A DNA stretch of 64,000 nt from Kiritimatiellia bacterium (GCA_028718125.1 JAQUMN010000003.1:46154-110153), one strand, 5' to 3'; positions 26,748 to 36,098 are shown, counted from the stretch's first letter. A program made the numbers and translations. The notes: generated by a model not told the origin, from the sequence alone.

Positions 26748-28163
26748 CTAATACGCGTTCTCGCGGCTGAAAATGGTCTTGACCAGGATCTTGAAATCAA
26801 AGGCCAGCGACCAGTTTTCCAAATAATAAAGATCGTACTTGATGCGTTCGCGGATATCCGTGTTCCCGCGCAGGCCGCTGACCTGGGCCCAACCGGTCAG
26901 TCCCGGCTTGGAAGCGTGCCGCCACATATAGCGGCTGATCTCCTCCTTGAACTGTTCGACAAAACAGGGCCGTTCCGGACGCGGCCCGACCAGGCTCATC
27001 TCGCCTCTTAAAACGTTCCAGAGCTGGGGCAGTTCGTCCAGGTTGTGCCGGCGCAGGAAAGCGCCGATGCGCGTGCGGCGCGGATCATTTTCCACGGCCC
27101 AGACCGGGCCGGTCTCGGCCTCCGCATCCGGAACCATGGTGCGAAACTTAATCAGCCCGAACGGCCGGCCGCTCTCGCCGCACCGCTCCTGCCGGTAAAA
27201 AACGGGGCCCGCAGAATCCCGCTTGATCAGAATTGCAAACAACAGCAGGAAGGGCGACACCAGAATCAACCCGAGCAGGGCGCCGAGCACGTCCTCCGCG
27301 CGCTTGATCAGCCGGTTCCAGAAATTATCCAGCGGCCAGTGGCTGACGCCCAGCAAGGGGATATCGCTGATGGTCTGCATATCCACCCGGCCCGTCATAA
27401 CATGAAGCAGGTCCGGCACAAGCGTGAACGTGACGAGCGACTGCTCGCACAGCAGGATTAGCTCGATCGTGCGAGCGTGGTCAAGGGTTGTGTCGGTCAG
27501 GATCACCTGGTCAACCTGGTTGGACTCTATAAAGCCGCGCAGGTCGTCCAAAGCGCCCTTAACCAGTTCGTGGGGAATATCCGGGTGCGCTTCGCCGGCG
27601 CAGGTCTGGAAAAAAGCCACCACCCGCGCACCCAAGCGCGGCTCCTGTTTCAGAGCTTTTTTTAAACGCGCCGCAATGGCATCGGTGCCCACAATGGCCA
27701 CCCGGTTAACCACGCACCGGTGGCGGGCCAGATGCAATTCCCAGCGAAAGAGTGCATAACGTTCGAGCACCACGAACACGAGAATAGTCGCCGCCGAAAG
27801 GAAAACGGTTATACTCGAAAAAGGCGGCTCCGTCTTCAAGATGAAGGCCAGCGCCACGGCAACCAGAAGACCCATCAGGACGCCATGCACAAGGCGGGGA
27901 ATCTTGTCGCCAAAGGAACTGATCTGCGGGCGCACGTAAAGTCCCAAATACTGGAAAATCAACAGGAACAGGAACGTGCCGACGAGTGCTCCCTGGGAAT
28001 ACATGCTGTAAAGATGGGCAGGCGGCCGGTCATGGAAGAGCGGAATCAATCCGCTGTCAAACCGGATCCAGGTGGCCAGCATAAAGCCCAAAAACACGGC
28101 CAGCATGTCGCCGGCAACCGCCGCGCAGCTGGACAGCACATCGGATGTATCACGAACACGCAT
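26748..28163 (-). CDS. Undecaprenyl-phosphate sugar-1-phosphate transferase (exopolysaccharide initiation)
   Basis: 471 residues. The N-terminal third has four to five transmembrane helices (about 15-135), then a nucleotide-binding-like region (VAIVGTDAIAARLKK near 168). The C-terminal bacterial sugar transferase domain has a membrane segment near 290-310, FRTMVPDAEAETGPVWA, RRHNLDELPQLWNVLRGEMS then LVGPRP, and GLTGWAQVSGLRGNT near 430. This architecture is that of WcaJ/PssY-type enzymes, which transfer a sugar phosphate to undecaprenyl phosphate to start capsule or exopolysaccharide synthesis. No glycosyltransferases or flippases lie nearby, so the polymer is unknown. The start at 28163 lacks a clear ribosome-binding site. 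Confidence 0.9.
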   Translation of the reverse strand: MRVRDTSDVLSSCAAVAGDMLAVFLGFMLATWIRFDSGLIPLFHDRPPAHLYSMYSQGALVGTFLFLLIFQYLGLYVRPQISSFGDKIPRLVHGVLMGLLVAVALAFILKTEPPFSSITVFLSAATILVFVVLERYALFRWELHLARHRCVVNRVAIVGTDAIAARLKKALKQEPRLGARVVAFFQTCAGEAHPDIPHELVKGALDDLRGFIESNQVDQVILTDTTLDHARTIELILLCEQSLVTFTLVPDLLHVMTGRVDMQTISDIPLLGVSHWPLDNFWNRLIKRAEDVLGALLGLILVSPFLLLFAILIKRDSAGPVFYRQERCGESGRPFGLIKFRTMVPDAEAETGPVWAVENDPRRTRIGAFLRRHNLDELPQLWNVLRGEMSLVGPRPERPCFVEQFKEEISRYMWRHASKPGLTGWAQVSGLRGNTDIRERIKYDLYYLENWSLAFDFKILVKTIFSRENAY

Positions 28164-28169
28164 TGTTTT

Positions 28170-28290
28170 GTTCGTTCCTGGTTCTTCGTTCTTGGTTCTT
28201 CGTTTTTCGTTCTAAAATTCGACGTTCGGCGTTCGATCCGCCGCGAGGCGGACAAGTGCTTGCTCGCCTAAGGCGAGTTGGATGTTCGAC
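28170..28290. repeat. Low-complexity intergenic repeat (GTTCTTCG / TTCGACGTTC type)
   Basis: Short near-repeats of GTTCTTCGTT (28183-28215), then ATTCGACGTTCGGCGTTCGA (28217 on), two small palindromes (GATCCGCCGCGAGGCGGA and TCGCCTAAGGCGA) and TTCGACGTTTTC at 28283. A related stretch occurs at 35015-35060. No gene is present. Confidence 0.45.
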
Positions 28291-28306
28291 GTTTTCTTTG
28301 AATCAA

Positions 28307-28852
28307 CTACGCACCGACGACCATCGCCTTCGCCAGCTCATCGGCCTTTCGATCGCCTTCCACGGCACGGATAAGCTCGAGCGCGAATTCGAAGCACGTG
28401 CCCGGCGCCTGGCTTGTAATCAGGCGGCCATCTATTACCACCCGGTCATTCAGCCGCGGGGCCTGCGTAAATTCGCCGGCTACGCCGGGATGGCACGTTG
28501 CCCGCCGGCCATGCAACACGCCGGCCGCCTGCAATACCAGCGGTCCGGCGCAGATGGCGGCCACCCATTTGCCGCTGGCCATGAATGTTCGCACGGCGGC
28601 CAGCAGACGTTGCTCCTTCATCATCGCCTTAACGCCATCCCCCCCGCCGGGAATTACGAGCATATCGAAGGCATCCGGGATGACATCCTCCCAGGCGGTG
28701 TCCGGCATAAGCCGCACACCCCGCGATGCCCGGATGGCGCCCGGGCCCAGGCCCGCAATGACTACGTTCCACTTTACCCGGCGGAAGATATCCGCGACAA
28801 TTACAATTTCCATCTCTTCACTGCCATCAGCCGCTGGAATTAACACATTCAT
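28307..28852 (-). CDS. DJ-1/PfpI family protein
   Basis: 181 residues, single DJ-1/PfpI domain. Conserved Glu near residue 13 (DGSEEMEI), the glycine-rich VIPGGGDG near 67-74, and the nucleophile elbow AAICAGP with Cys101, followed by HPGVAGEF around 125. The family includes stress-response chaperones, deglycase-like proteins and glyoxalases; overall resemblance is to the bacterial DJ-1 (ThiJ/YajL) group. Cytoplasmic. It is monocistronic on the minus strand with a weak ribosome-binding site. The exact activity cannot be read from the sequence. Confidence 0.88.
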   Translation of the reverse strand: MNVLIPAADGSEEMEIVIVADIFRRVKWNVVIAGLGPGAIRASRGVRLMPDTAWEDVIPDAFDMLVIPGGGDGVKAMMKEQRLLAAVRTFMASGKWVAAICAGPLVLQAAGVLHGRRATCHPGVAGEFTQAPRLNDRVVIDGRLITSQAPGTCFEFALELIRAVEGDRKADELAKAMVVGA

Positions 28853-28899
28853 GGAGCTTGAGAATCAAATTAGGCCGCCATAGGCGACAACAAAAACAC

Positions 28900-28971
28900 T
28901 GGATTCCCGATCAGGTCGGGAATGACAATTATGCGTTGATACTCTGTCATTCCCGCGCAAGCGGGAATCCA
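28900..28971. repeat. REP-like double palindrome (TGTCATTCCCG family)
   Basis: Outer arms TGGATTCCCG (28900-28909) and CGGGAATCCA (28962-28971), inner arms CGGGAATGACA (28917-28927) and TGTCATTCCCG (28945-28955). The same inner arms bound the element at 58207-58315. The 28853-29234 gap contains nothing else I can support. Confidence 0.6.
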
Positions 28972-29234
28972 CTCCAAACTTTGAAATTTCTGCGCCTTAA
29001 TTTAGCAGGGGCACTGATGTTTGTCGAGCCAACAGACTGAGCCAACAGACATCCTGAAATACGCGCGCAGCGACGCACAGATTCGAGGATAATATCGCGC
29101 CTGGCGGGCAGGCGCGATGACACCTGCGACACGCATTTCGGTTCACGCCTCGCGATTTGAAAAGGGCCGGTAAATTTGACGCAGACGCCGGCGCGGCGCA
29201 TCTGCTCCGCCAACAGACTTTTGCCCGGTTATCA

Positions 29235-30686
29235 CTAACGAATGCGGCTTACATCCTGCCACAGATCGCCCACGGCCCATTGGAACGCTGCGCAGGCAAT
29301 GCGATAATCCCCATTGGCCTGGACTTGGATGGCCTGAGCGCGGGCCATGTCCGCTTCCGCATCCAGGAGGTCGGTCACGGGCGAGGCGCCGGCTTCATAG
29401 CGCTCCCGCACGGACCGCAAACTTTCATTCGCGTTGGCCACCATGACCTCGGCCGCAAGGATCAGTTCGTGGGACTCCTTGAGCCGGGTGTAATAAATCC
29501 ACACCTCCTGCCGCACATCCTGAATCTGGCGTTCCAAGGCCGCTTCTTCCCGGTTCAGTTCGGCCCGCGCCCGGGCCAGTTCGCGCACCCGCAGAAAACC
29601 GGTAAAGACCGGCCACTCGAATCCCAGCCGCGCGCTCCATTCCTCGTCCTGCGGGAAAAAATCATTATCCCTCCAGCCATAACTGCCGTCGGCAAACACG
29701 GAGGGGCCGAACGTGCTTTGGGCCCGGTTCATCGCGTGCCGGGACGCCGCCACGCGCATTAGCCCGGCTTGCAAGGCCGGCCGGTTATGAATGGACTGAT
29801 CGAATGCGTTGGTCAGGTTGATGCTGTCCGGAGACACTGAAATGTTCGTGGCTTTCTCGATGCGCAACAAACTTTCCACCGGCAGCCCCATGACGGTATT
29901 CAGATTGCCCCGGCCGATATCCACCTGGTTTTCGGCGCGCACCAGGCTCACACGCGCATCGGCAACTTCCACCTTCGTCCGCAAGACATCCACCTCGGGC
30001 ACGTCGCCGGCCGCGAAGCGGTCGCCGGCCAAACGTAAATGGTCCTCCGCCCGGGCTAAGCTCTCGCGCGCCACGGCGCGCATTTCCGTTTCAGTCAATA
30101 AACGGAAATAGGCGTGGTGCACGGCCAGGGCCAAATCCTGACGAACGCGCTCCTCATCCGCCTGCGTGGCGCCCAGGGCCGCGTTGGCCGCGCGCAGTTT
30201 GGCGCGCCGCTCGCCGCTGTCAAAAAGCATCCAGCGGCCACGGATTTCCGCGTTCCAGTCGTCGGTCGGCCCGACCATGTCCGGCAGGATCGTGCCCGGT
30301 GGCGCAATGCCCTCCGGCAGGTAGATGCGCTGCTTCCAGCGCGCTGCGCCGCCATCCACGCCAACCGTCGGATAAAACGGGGCAAAGGCCGCGCCGGCGG
30401 CTTCCTGGGCCGCTTTGACGCTTGAGGCCGCCATCTTATTCTGCGGGTTGTTTTCCAACGCCAGGCGGACACAATCGTCCAGCGTCAATGACTGCAAACC
30501 GGTTGTCGCCAGGGGCGGATTTCTTCCCGGTCCCTGGCCGGGCGCCGCCGGCGCCGGACGCTGCTCGGCGGGCAGATATCCTTCGATCGCCGGCACATCG
30601 GGATTCTGGAACCGGGCGCACCCCGCCAACCAGCCGACCAGCAGCAACACCACCCCGCTACCGGCTGTTTTTATGCATGCATTCAT
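29235..30686 (-). CDS. TolC/NodT-type outer membrane efflux lipoprotein
   Basis: 483 residues. Lipobox LAGC near residue 23 after a short signal peptide, so the outer-membrane channel is lipid-anchored like the NodT subgroup. Two outer membrane efflux protein repeats: LTLDDCVRLALENNPQ near 68 and a second long helical stretch near 300-450, with VREWIYYTRLKES-type coiled coils and a 'SVRERYEAGASPVTDLLDAE' motif near 440 typical of TolC proteins. It is the last gene of the six-gene export operon, 45 bases after the ABC-2 permease, with AAGGGG before its ATG. It supplies the outer-membrane exit for the HlyD/ABC pump. Confidence 0.9.
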   Translation of the reverse strand: MNACIKTAGSGVVLLLVGWLAGCARFQNPDVPAIEGYLPAEQRPAPAAPGQGPGRNPPLATTGLQSLTLDDCVRLALENNPQNKMAASSVKAAQEAAGAAFAPFYPTVGVDGGAARWKQRIYLPEGIAPPGTILPDMVGPTDDWNAEIRGRWMLFDSGERRAKLRAANAALGATQADEERVRQDLALAVHHAYFRLLTETEMRAVARESLARAEDHLRLAGDRFAAGDVPEVDVLRTKVEVADARVSLVRAENQVDIGRGNLNTVMGLPVESLLRIEKATNISVSPDSINLTNAFDQSIHNRPALQAGLMRVAASRHAMNRAQSTFGPSVFADGSYGWRDNDFFPQDEEWSARLGFEWPVFTGFLRVRELARARAELNREEAALERQIQDVRQEVWIYYTRLKESHELILAAEVMVANANESLRSVRERYEAGASPVTDLLDAEADMARAQAIQVQANGDYRIACAAFQWAVGDLWQDVSRIR

Positions 30687-30731
30687 AACATCCCCTTATA
30701 AAAGTTTTTCAATATTATTGCCTTTGCGTTT

Positions 30732-31862
30732 TCACGCCATCGTTTTCCGGAAACGGCGGGTAGCCAGCCACAGCACGCACACGCCCAGGACGGCCAGCGC
30801 GGCCATCTGCGGCCACAATACGCCAACCCCCACCCCCTTGAGAAATATACCGCGCACAATGACCAGAAAATACCGGAGCGGGTTGAGATAGGTCGCCCAT
30901 TGAACGACCGGCGGCATATTGGCAATCGGAAACATGAATCCGGAGAGCAGGACAGCCGGAAAGAAAAAGAAGAAGGTGCTCATCATGGCCTGTTGCTGGG
31001 TCTGGCTGACCGTCGAAATCAGGAGCCCGATGCCCAGGCTGGTCATGAGATAAAGGGCCGTTGCCACCAGTAGAAGGAACAGGTGGCCGCGAATGGGCAC
31101 GTCGAACCAGAACACGCCCACAGCCGTAACCAGGAGCACATCGGCAAACCCGATCAGCGCAAACGGCAGGGTCTTGCCGAGAATAAACTCCGCCGGCGTG
31201 ATTGGCGTTACCATGACCTGTTCCATGGTGCCGATCTCTTTCTCGCGGACAACGGCCATGCCGGTCAGCATCAGCGTAATGAGCATGACCAGGATGGCAA
31301 TGACGCCCGGCACAAAATAGTTGCGGCTTTCCAGGTTGGCGTTAAACCATGCCCGCATCTGCAGGCTCACTTCGCCTGTGGGCCGGGCTTGCCCGCCGCG
31401 ATGCATAAGCCGCTCCACAAGGATCTGCCGGGAGAACTGGCCGGCAATTTGCATGCCGTAATTGAGGATGATCCGCGCCGTATTGGAGTCGGTACCGTCC
31501 AGAATTAACTGGACGTGCGCGGAACGGCCCGCCTGGAGATCGGTTTCGAAGCCCTTGTTGAAGCGCAGGACGGCACACACATCGCTGTGGTCAATAAGCT
31601 CCGTCAGGCGGCGATCGCTGACGATATATTCGACAATGTCGAAGTAGCCCGAGCGCGCGAAGCGCTGGACCAGTTCCCGGCTGGCCACGGTGTTGTCCAG
31701 GTCATACACCGCCGTGGCCACATGGCGGACATCGGTGGTCACAGCATAGCCGAAGATCATCATCTGCAGGATCGGCACGATGAAAATGACCCGCAGCATC
31801 TTCGGATCGCGTGCGATCTGGATGAATTCCTTGATCAGCATCGGCTTGACGCGTTCGAGCAT
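30732..31862 (-). CDS. ABC-2 type transporter permease (YbhR/YbhS-like), second subunit
   Basis: 376 residues from ATG 31862 (MLERVKPMLIKEF). The open frame extends far upstream, but that part overlaps the other permease in a different frame and is not coding; the chosen ATG lies two bases after the upstream stop codon. One N-terminal helix (about 22-42), a large extracytoplasmic loop (about 45-180), then five helices; VREKEIGTMEQVMVTP near 210 is the cytoplasmic coupling sequence of ABC-2 permeases. Its sequence parallels the preceding permease, so the two probably form a heterodimer. Works with the ATPases at 32995-34955. Confidence 0.9.
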   Translation of the reverse strand: MLERVKPMLIKEFIQIARDPKMLRVIFIVPILQMMIFGYAVTTDVRHVATAVYDLDNTVASRELVQRFARSGYFDIVEYIVSDRRLTELIDHSDVCAVLRFNKGFETDLQAGRSAHVQLILDGTDSNTARIILNYGMQIAGQFSRQILVERLMHRGGQARPTGEVSLQMRAWFNANLESRNYFVPGVIAILVMLITLMLTGMAVVREKEIGTMEQVMVTPITPAEFILGKTLPFALIGFADVLLVTAVGVFWFDVPIRGHLFLLLVATALYLMTSLGIGLLISTVSQTQQQAMMSTFFFFFPAVLLSGFMFPIANMPPVVQWATYLNPLRYFLVIVRGIFLKGVGVGVLWPQMAALAVLGVCVLWLATRRFRKTMA

Positions 31863-31864
31863 GA

Positions 31865-32998
31865 CTACGCCACCTTCTTTTTGAATGCTGCATTGGCCAG
31901 CACGACAATGATCACGCCGAAAATCGTCAGGAACACGGCTTCCCAGGCAAGAATTTCCAAGCCGATGCCTTTCAGATAAATGCCCTTGAGCATGGTAATA
32001 AAATACCGGGCCGGGATCAGGTAGGTGAACAGTTGGATGGGGATCGGCATGTTGGGAATCGCGAACATGAACCCGGAAAGCAGGAACGCGGGCAAAAACG
32101 TCAGTACCAAGGCCAGCTGGTTGGCCAGTAGCTGGCTCTTGGTCATGATGCTGATCAGGAGGCCCAGCGCAAGCGACCCGGCCAGGAAAATGGCCGACAT
32201 GGCGCACAGCAGCCCCACGCTGCCGCGCAAAGGCACGCCAAACATGAATTCCCCCATGAGCACGGCCAGGGCCAAGTCCACCAGGCCGATGACAAAATAC
32301 GGGATCAGCTTGCCCAGGATCAGTTCGCATCCGCGTAGCGGCGTGGAAATGAGTTGTTCCATCGTGCCGCGTTCCCATTCGCGGGCCAAGGTCAGCGAGG
32401 TCAGCAGGGCCGCAATGATCATCATGATCACGGCGATAAGCCCGGGGATAATAAAATTACGGGACTCCAATTCCTCGTTGAACCAGACGCGCGGCCGCAG
32501 GTCCAGCGGAGGCGCCGCGGCGGCCACGCCCCCATGCCGGATTTCGCGCAGGGTGATGGCCTGGGAATACGCCAAGGTCACGATGGACGCATATCCCATG
32601 GCAATCGTCGCCGTGTTGGCGTCACTGCCGTCCACGATTATCTGTACGGGCGCCGGGCGTCCGTCGGCAAGCGCCTGTTCAAAATCAACCGGAATCACCA
32701 TGGCCATGAGCGCCTCGCCGGTGTTGATGGCATGCTCGATCTCCCGGTAAGCGCCCACCGGACCGCGCAGTGAAAAATAGCGCGATCCCGTAAAGTTGCT
32801 GATTAGCTCCCGGCTGGCCGGCGAGCGGCTCTGGTCCCAGACGACGAGCGGAACACGGTCCACATCGAGCGTCAGGGCATACCCGAAAATACCGAGCATC
32901 AGCATGGGAATGGCAATCGCCATGCCCAGGCTGCGCTTGTCGCGCAGGATCTGGATGAACTCCTTGCGGGCCACGGCCCACGTCCGCTGCCAGTTCAT
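31865..32998 (-). CDS. ABC-2 type transporter permease, first subunit
   Basis: 377 residues. N-terminal cytoplasmic KEFIQILRDKRSL followed by a helix (about 27-47), an outer domain (about 50-175) with the 'VVWDQSRSPASRELI' type sequence of MacB-unrelated YbhS proteins, then five helices. LAREWERGTMEQLISTP near 205 is the conserved coupling loop. Start and stop overlap the ATPase gene by four bases (ATGA), showing translational coupling. It exports a substrate (drugs or lipids in characterised relatives) across the inner membrane with its partner permease. The substrate here is unknown. Confidence 0.9.
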   Translation of the reverse strand: MNWQRTWAVARKEFIQILRDKRSLGMAIAIPMLMLGIFGYALTLDVDRVPLVVWDQSRSPASRELISNFTGSRYFSLRGPVGAYREIEHAINTGEALMAMVIPVDFEQALADGRPAPVQIIVDGSDANTATIAMGYASIVTLAYSQAITLREIRHGGVAAAAPPLDLRPRVWFNEELESRNFIIPGLIAVIMMIIAALLTSLTLAREWERGTMEQLISTPLRGCELILGKLIPYFVIGLVDLALAVLMGEFMFGVPLRGSVGLLCAMSAIFLAGSLALGLLISIMTKSQLLANQLALVLTFLPAFLLSGFMFAIPNMPIPIQLFTYLIPARYFITMLKGIYLKGIGLEILAWEAVFLTIFGVIIVVLANAAFKKKVA

Positions 32999-33996
32999 CG
33001 CGCCACCTCCCCGAGCGGCTGATCGCTCCGGTCGCGCGCCTCGATAAGCGAGACAAAGACGTCTTCGAGCGAGGGTTCGATTCTCGCCACGCGTTCCAAC
33101 CGGTACCCCCGCCGGTCTAATTCCCCGCGTATCTGGGCAGCCGCCGCTTCGCCATTGGCGGCCACGACGTGCAGGCCGCGGCCGAAAAGCGCCACTTCGC
33201 GCACGTCCTTCAACTTCTCGATTTCACCCATGGCGTCCTGCGGGCGGTCGCAAACCACTTCCAGCACATCCTCGCGCATCAGCGTGGTTTTCAGGACCTC
33301 GGGTGTCCCGGTGGCAATCAGTTCGCCGCGATAAATAATGCCGATCCGGTCGCAATACTCGGCCTCTTCCATGTAATGGGTTGTCACAAACACCGTCACG
33401 CCGCGTCCGGCCAGGTCGTAAATCAAATCCCAGAAGCGGCGGCGGCTGATGGGGTCCACGCCGGAAGTGGGCTCATCGAGGAAAACGATCGGCGGTTCAT
33501 GGAGCACGGCGCACCCCAGGGCCAGCCGCTGTTTCCAGCCTCCGGGCAGGATGGCGGTGAGCGACTGCCGCTGTTCCCTTAAGGCCGCCATGTCCAGGAC
33601 CCAGTCTTTGCGGGCCTGCCGTTTTTCCGGCGGAAGGCGGTAGATTCCGCTGTAAAAATCGATGTTTTCCTCCACGGTCAAGTCCTCGTAGAGTGAAAAT
33701 TTCTGGCTCATGTAGCCGATGCGGCTTTTGATTTTTTCGGTTTCACGCTGAATATCCAACCCGGCCACAACGCCGCTTCCGCCGCTGGGCCTTAGAATAC
33801 CGCAGAGCATACGAATGGTTGTGGATTTTCCCGCGCCGTTTGGACCCAGGAAACCGAAAATTTCGCCCCGCGCCACCTCAAAGCTGATGCGGTTGACGGC
33901 GCTGAAACGGCCAAACCTTTTCTCAAGGTCGCGCACCACCACGGCGGGGGCGCTATTATGCAGGTTTGGATCCATCAATCGGTTCCCATTGACCAC
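32995..33996 (-). CDS. ABC transporter ATP-binding protein
   Basis: 333 residues. Walker A GPNGAGKST near 55, Q-loop in YMSQKFSLYEDLTVEENI near 98, signature LPGGWKQRLALGCAVLH (normally LSGG) near 150, Walker B IVFLDEPTSGVDP and a switch His in FVTTHYMEE. The LPGG variant is common in YbhF-like ATPases. The C-terminal ~80 residues form the regulatory tail typical of ABC-2 ATPases. It precedes its permease with a four-base overlap and follows a second ATPase gene by 33 bases; the pair replaces the fused double ATPase seen in YbhF. The start may lie at the internal Met8 (MDPNLHNS). Confidence 0.93.
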   Translation of the reverse strand: MVNGNRLMDPNLHNSAPAVVVRDLEKRFGRFSAVNRISFEVARGEIFGFLGPNGAGKSTTIRMLCGILRPSGGSGVVAGLDIQRETEKIKSRIGYMSQKFSLYEDLTVEENIDFYSGIYRLPPEKRQARKDWVLDMAALREQRQSLTAILPGGWKQRLALGCAVLHEPPIVFLDEPTSGVDPISRRRFWDLIYDLAGRGVTVFVTTHYMEEAEYCDRIGIIYRGELIATGTPEVLKTTLMREDVLEVVCDRPQDAMGEIEKLKDVREVALFGRGLHVVAANGEAAAAQIRGELDRRGYRLERVARIEPSLEDVFVSLIEARDRSDQPLGEVAR

Positions 33997-34028
33997 CAGG
34001 CTTCGCCAAAGCGCTTTGCCCTGGCGAG

Positions 34029-34955
34029 TTAACCATTCTTCACGTCATCCAACATCGAGACAAAGACGTCTTCCAATTCCGGCGCCACACTTTGAATATC
34101 CGCTTTCGGCAAACCGCCTTGCGCAAGCAGGGCTTGGACCCGGATCGTCGTGCCGACGGGATCGCGCGTAACAACATGAATACGGTTCCCGAACAGGCCA
34201 ACCGACTCCGCTTCCAGGCTGGCGCGCAACAGGGCCGCCGCGCGGCGCGGCTCCGTGCCCCGGACTTCCAGGATGGATGCGCGCATCAGGCGCTTGATCT
34301 CGTCCGGCGTGCCCACGGCCCGCAAGCGCCCTTTGTGGATCAAGGCTAAACGGGAGCAGCGCTCGGCTTCGTCCAGGTAAGCGGTGGAGACAAAAATGGT
34401 GACGCCTTCGTGCACCAATTGATAAAGGAGACGCCAGAAATCGCGGCGCGAGACGGGATCCACGCCATTGGTCGGCTCATCCAGGAATAGTATCCTGGGG
34501 GTATGAATCAAGGCGCAGGCCAGCCCCAGTTTTTGCTTCATGCCGCCGGAAAGATTGCCGCCCAGGCGCTTCTTGAATGGCGCCAGGTTGCTGAAGGCGA
34601 GCAGGCGGTCAATTTTCCCGGCGCGGCCCCGGCGCGGTATGCCGTAAATATCGGCATAGAAATTAATATTTTCCATCACCGTCAAGTCGGTATAAAGCCC
34701 GAACCGCTGGCTCATATAACCGATGACATCCTTGATGCTCTCCGCTTCGCGCACAATATGGCGGCCGGCCACCCAGGCATCGCCGGAGGTGGGCTCCAGG
34801 ATGGCGGTCAGGAGCCTCATAATCGTGGTCTTGCCCGCGCCATCAGGCCCCACCAGGCCGAAGATTTCGCCCTCCTCCACGGCCAGCGTCACCCGGTCCA
34901 CCGCGGGATGGCCGTCAAACACTTTCGCAAGCGCCTCTGTCCGGATGGCCGACAT
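34029..34955 (-). CDS. ABC transporter ATP-binding protein
   Basis: 308 residues. Walker A GPDGAGKTT near 38 (with Asp where Asn is usual), YMSQRFGLYTDLTVMENI for the Q-loop, canonical signature LSGGMKQKLGLACALIH near 138, Walker B ILFLDEPTNGVDP, and a switch region VSTAYLDEAERC in which the usual His is Ala-Tyr. That missing switch His suggests an asymmetric ATPase pair in which this subunit may have one weak site. It lies between the HlyD gene (146-base gap) and the second ATPase. Confidence 0.92.
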   Translation of the reverse strand: MSAIRTEALAKVFDGHPAVDRVTLAVEEGEIFGLVGPDGAGKTTIMRLLTAILEPTSGDAWVAGRHIVREAESIKDVIGYMSQRFGLYTDLTVMENINFYADIYGIPRRGRAGKIDRLLAFSNLAPFKKRLGGNLSGGMKQKLGLACALIHTPRILFLDEPTNGVDPVSRRDFWRLLYQLVHEGVTIFVSTAYLDEAERCSRLALIHKGRLRAVGTPDEIKRLMRASILEVRGTEPRRAAALLRASLEAESVGLFGNRIHVVTRDPVGTTIRVQALLAQGGLPKADIQSVAPELEDVFVSMLDDVKNG

Positions 34956-34964
34956 GATCTGATT

Positions 34965-35060
34965 TTCGATTTGCGATTGCCGATTTTCGATTGCGGATTT
35001 AGGAAACAGCCCTCAAACATTCGACATTGGGCGTTCGATGTTTGCTTCTTCCGTTTTCCA
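34965..35060. repeat. Low-complexity intergenic repeat (GATTTTCGATT / TTCGACATT type)
   Basis: Repeated GATTTTCGATT, TTGCGATTGCC and GATTTTCGATTGCGG, then CATTCGACATTGGGCGTTCG ATGTTTGC. This resembles 28217-28290 and the CAATCAG repeats at 26700-26740. It separates the HlyD and ATPase genes without a visible promoter. Confidence 0.4.
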
Positions 35061-35101
35061 TCCTCCGCCATCCCGCCTACAGCCCACAGCCTACAGCCCT
35101 C

Positions 35102-35935
35102 TCAATCCACTGTCCCGATCACGGCATCCGCCGGCATGCCGGGCTTTAATTCCATGGCAGGATTGGCAACATCAATTTTTATCCGATAGACCAGTTTAAC
35201 CCGCTCTTTGGCCGTCTGCACGTTTTTCGGCGTGAATTCCGCTTCCGAGGAGATGAACGCGACAACGCCGGAGTAATTTTTGCCGGGATAGGTATCCGTC
35301 ATAACGCGCGCGGCCTGGCCGACCTTGACGCGGCCCAGGTCAGTTTCATTGATATAGGCCCGGATCCAGACTTGTCCCAGGTTGCCGATGGTAACAACCG
35401 TCGTGCCGGGAAAAACATACTCGCCGCTCTCGATCGCCTTCGATAACACGACCCCGGCAACCGGGCTGGTCAGCGCGGCATACCCCAGGCGGGTTTCCGC
35501 CAGGGCCAATGCCGCGCGGCTTTCCTTGACGCGCGCCTCGGCCATCGCATTGGCCGCCTCGGCTATCTCGAACTCGCGGCTGGCAATCACTTTCTTGCCG
35601 AACAGTTCTTTCTGCCGCGCAAACTCCAGACGCATCCGGCCGGCATCAGCTTCGGCCACGGCCAAAGCCGCTTTGGCCTGCTCAAGCACCTGCTCCAGTT
35701 CCACGCGATCCAGCCGGGCCACGATATCCCCGGCCTTTACCACCTGCCCTTCGTCCACCAGCCGTTCCAGGACCCGCCCGGCGACCATAAAGCTGACTTG
35801 GACCTCGGTCACCTCCACATTGCCGGAAACCGGAATGCGGCTGCGGTCATTGACCGCCCGATGGCGGACGAACCAGACCAGCACGCCGGCAGCCAGCAGG
35901 ACCAGCACAATCACAGGAATGATTTTTTTCTTCAT
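35102..35935 (-). CDS. HlyD/YbhG-type periplasmic adaptor (membrane fusion protein)
   Basis: 277 residues from ATG 35935 (MKKKIIPVIVLVLL), chosen because GGAGAAG lies just upstream and the signal anchor begins there; an upstream in-frame ATG adds twelve residues with no site. One N-terminal helix, a biotinyl-lipoyl-like half (ISVSGNVEV..., GRVLERLVDEGQVVKAGD), an alpha-helical hairpin (about 95-165), and the second lipoyl/beta-barrel half (TSPVAGVVLSKAIESGEY). It is the first gene of the operon and bridges the ABC-2 pump and the TolC-type channel. Confidence 0.92.
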   Translation of the reverse strand: MKKKIIPVIVLVLLAAGVLVWFVRHRAVNDRSRIPVSGNVEVTEVQVSFMVAGRVLERLVDEGQVVKAGDIVARLDRVELEQVLEQAKAALAVAEADAGRMRLEFARQKELFGKKVIASREFEIAEAANAMAEARVKESRAALALAETRLGYAALTSPVAGVVLSKAIESGEYVFPGTTVVTIGNLGQVWIRAYINETDLGRVKVGQAARVMTDTYPGKNYSGVVAFISSEAEFTPKNVQTAKERVKLVYRIKIDVANPAMELKPGMPADAVIGTVD

Positions 35936-36098
35936 GATTCTTCTCCAGGCCGACAGGCCAGGCCCATTCATAATTTATTTTTTGATATCGATATGCCTTT
36001 TCCAATCGGATTTTTGTTTTTATTGGCGATTCCGCGTAGATAAGGCGCTAAACGGCTACAGTGCTACTCTGCGAAGTAAAGCGCTTCGCTACGACCTT

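Noticed and set aside
31863..32378. N-terminal extension of the second permease frame
   Set aside because: It overlaps the first permease in another frame; the family start MLERVKPMLIKEF at 31862 follows the previous stop codon by two bases.
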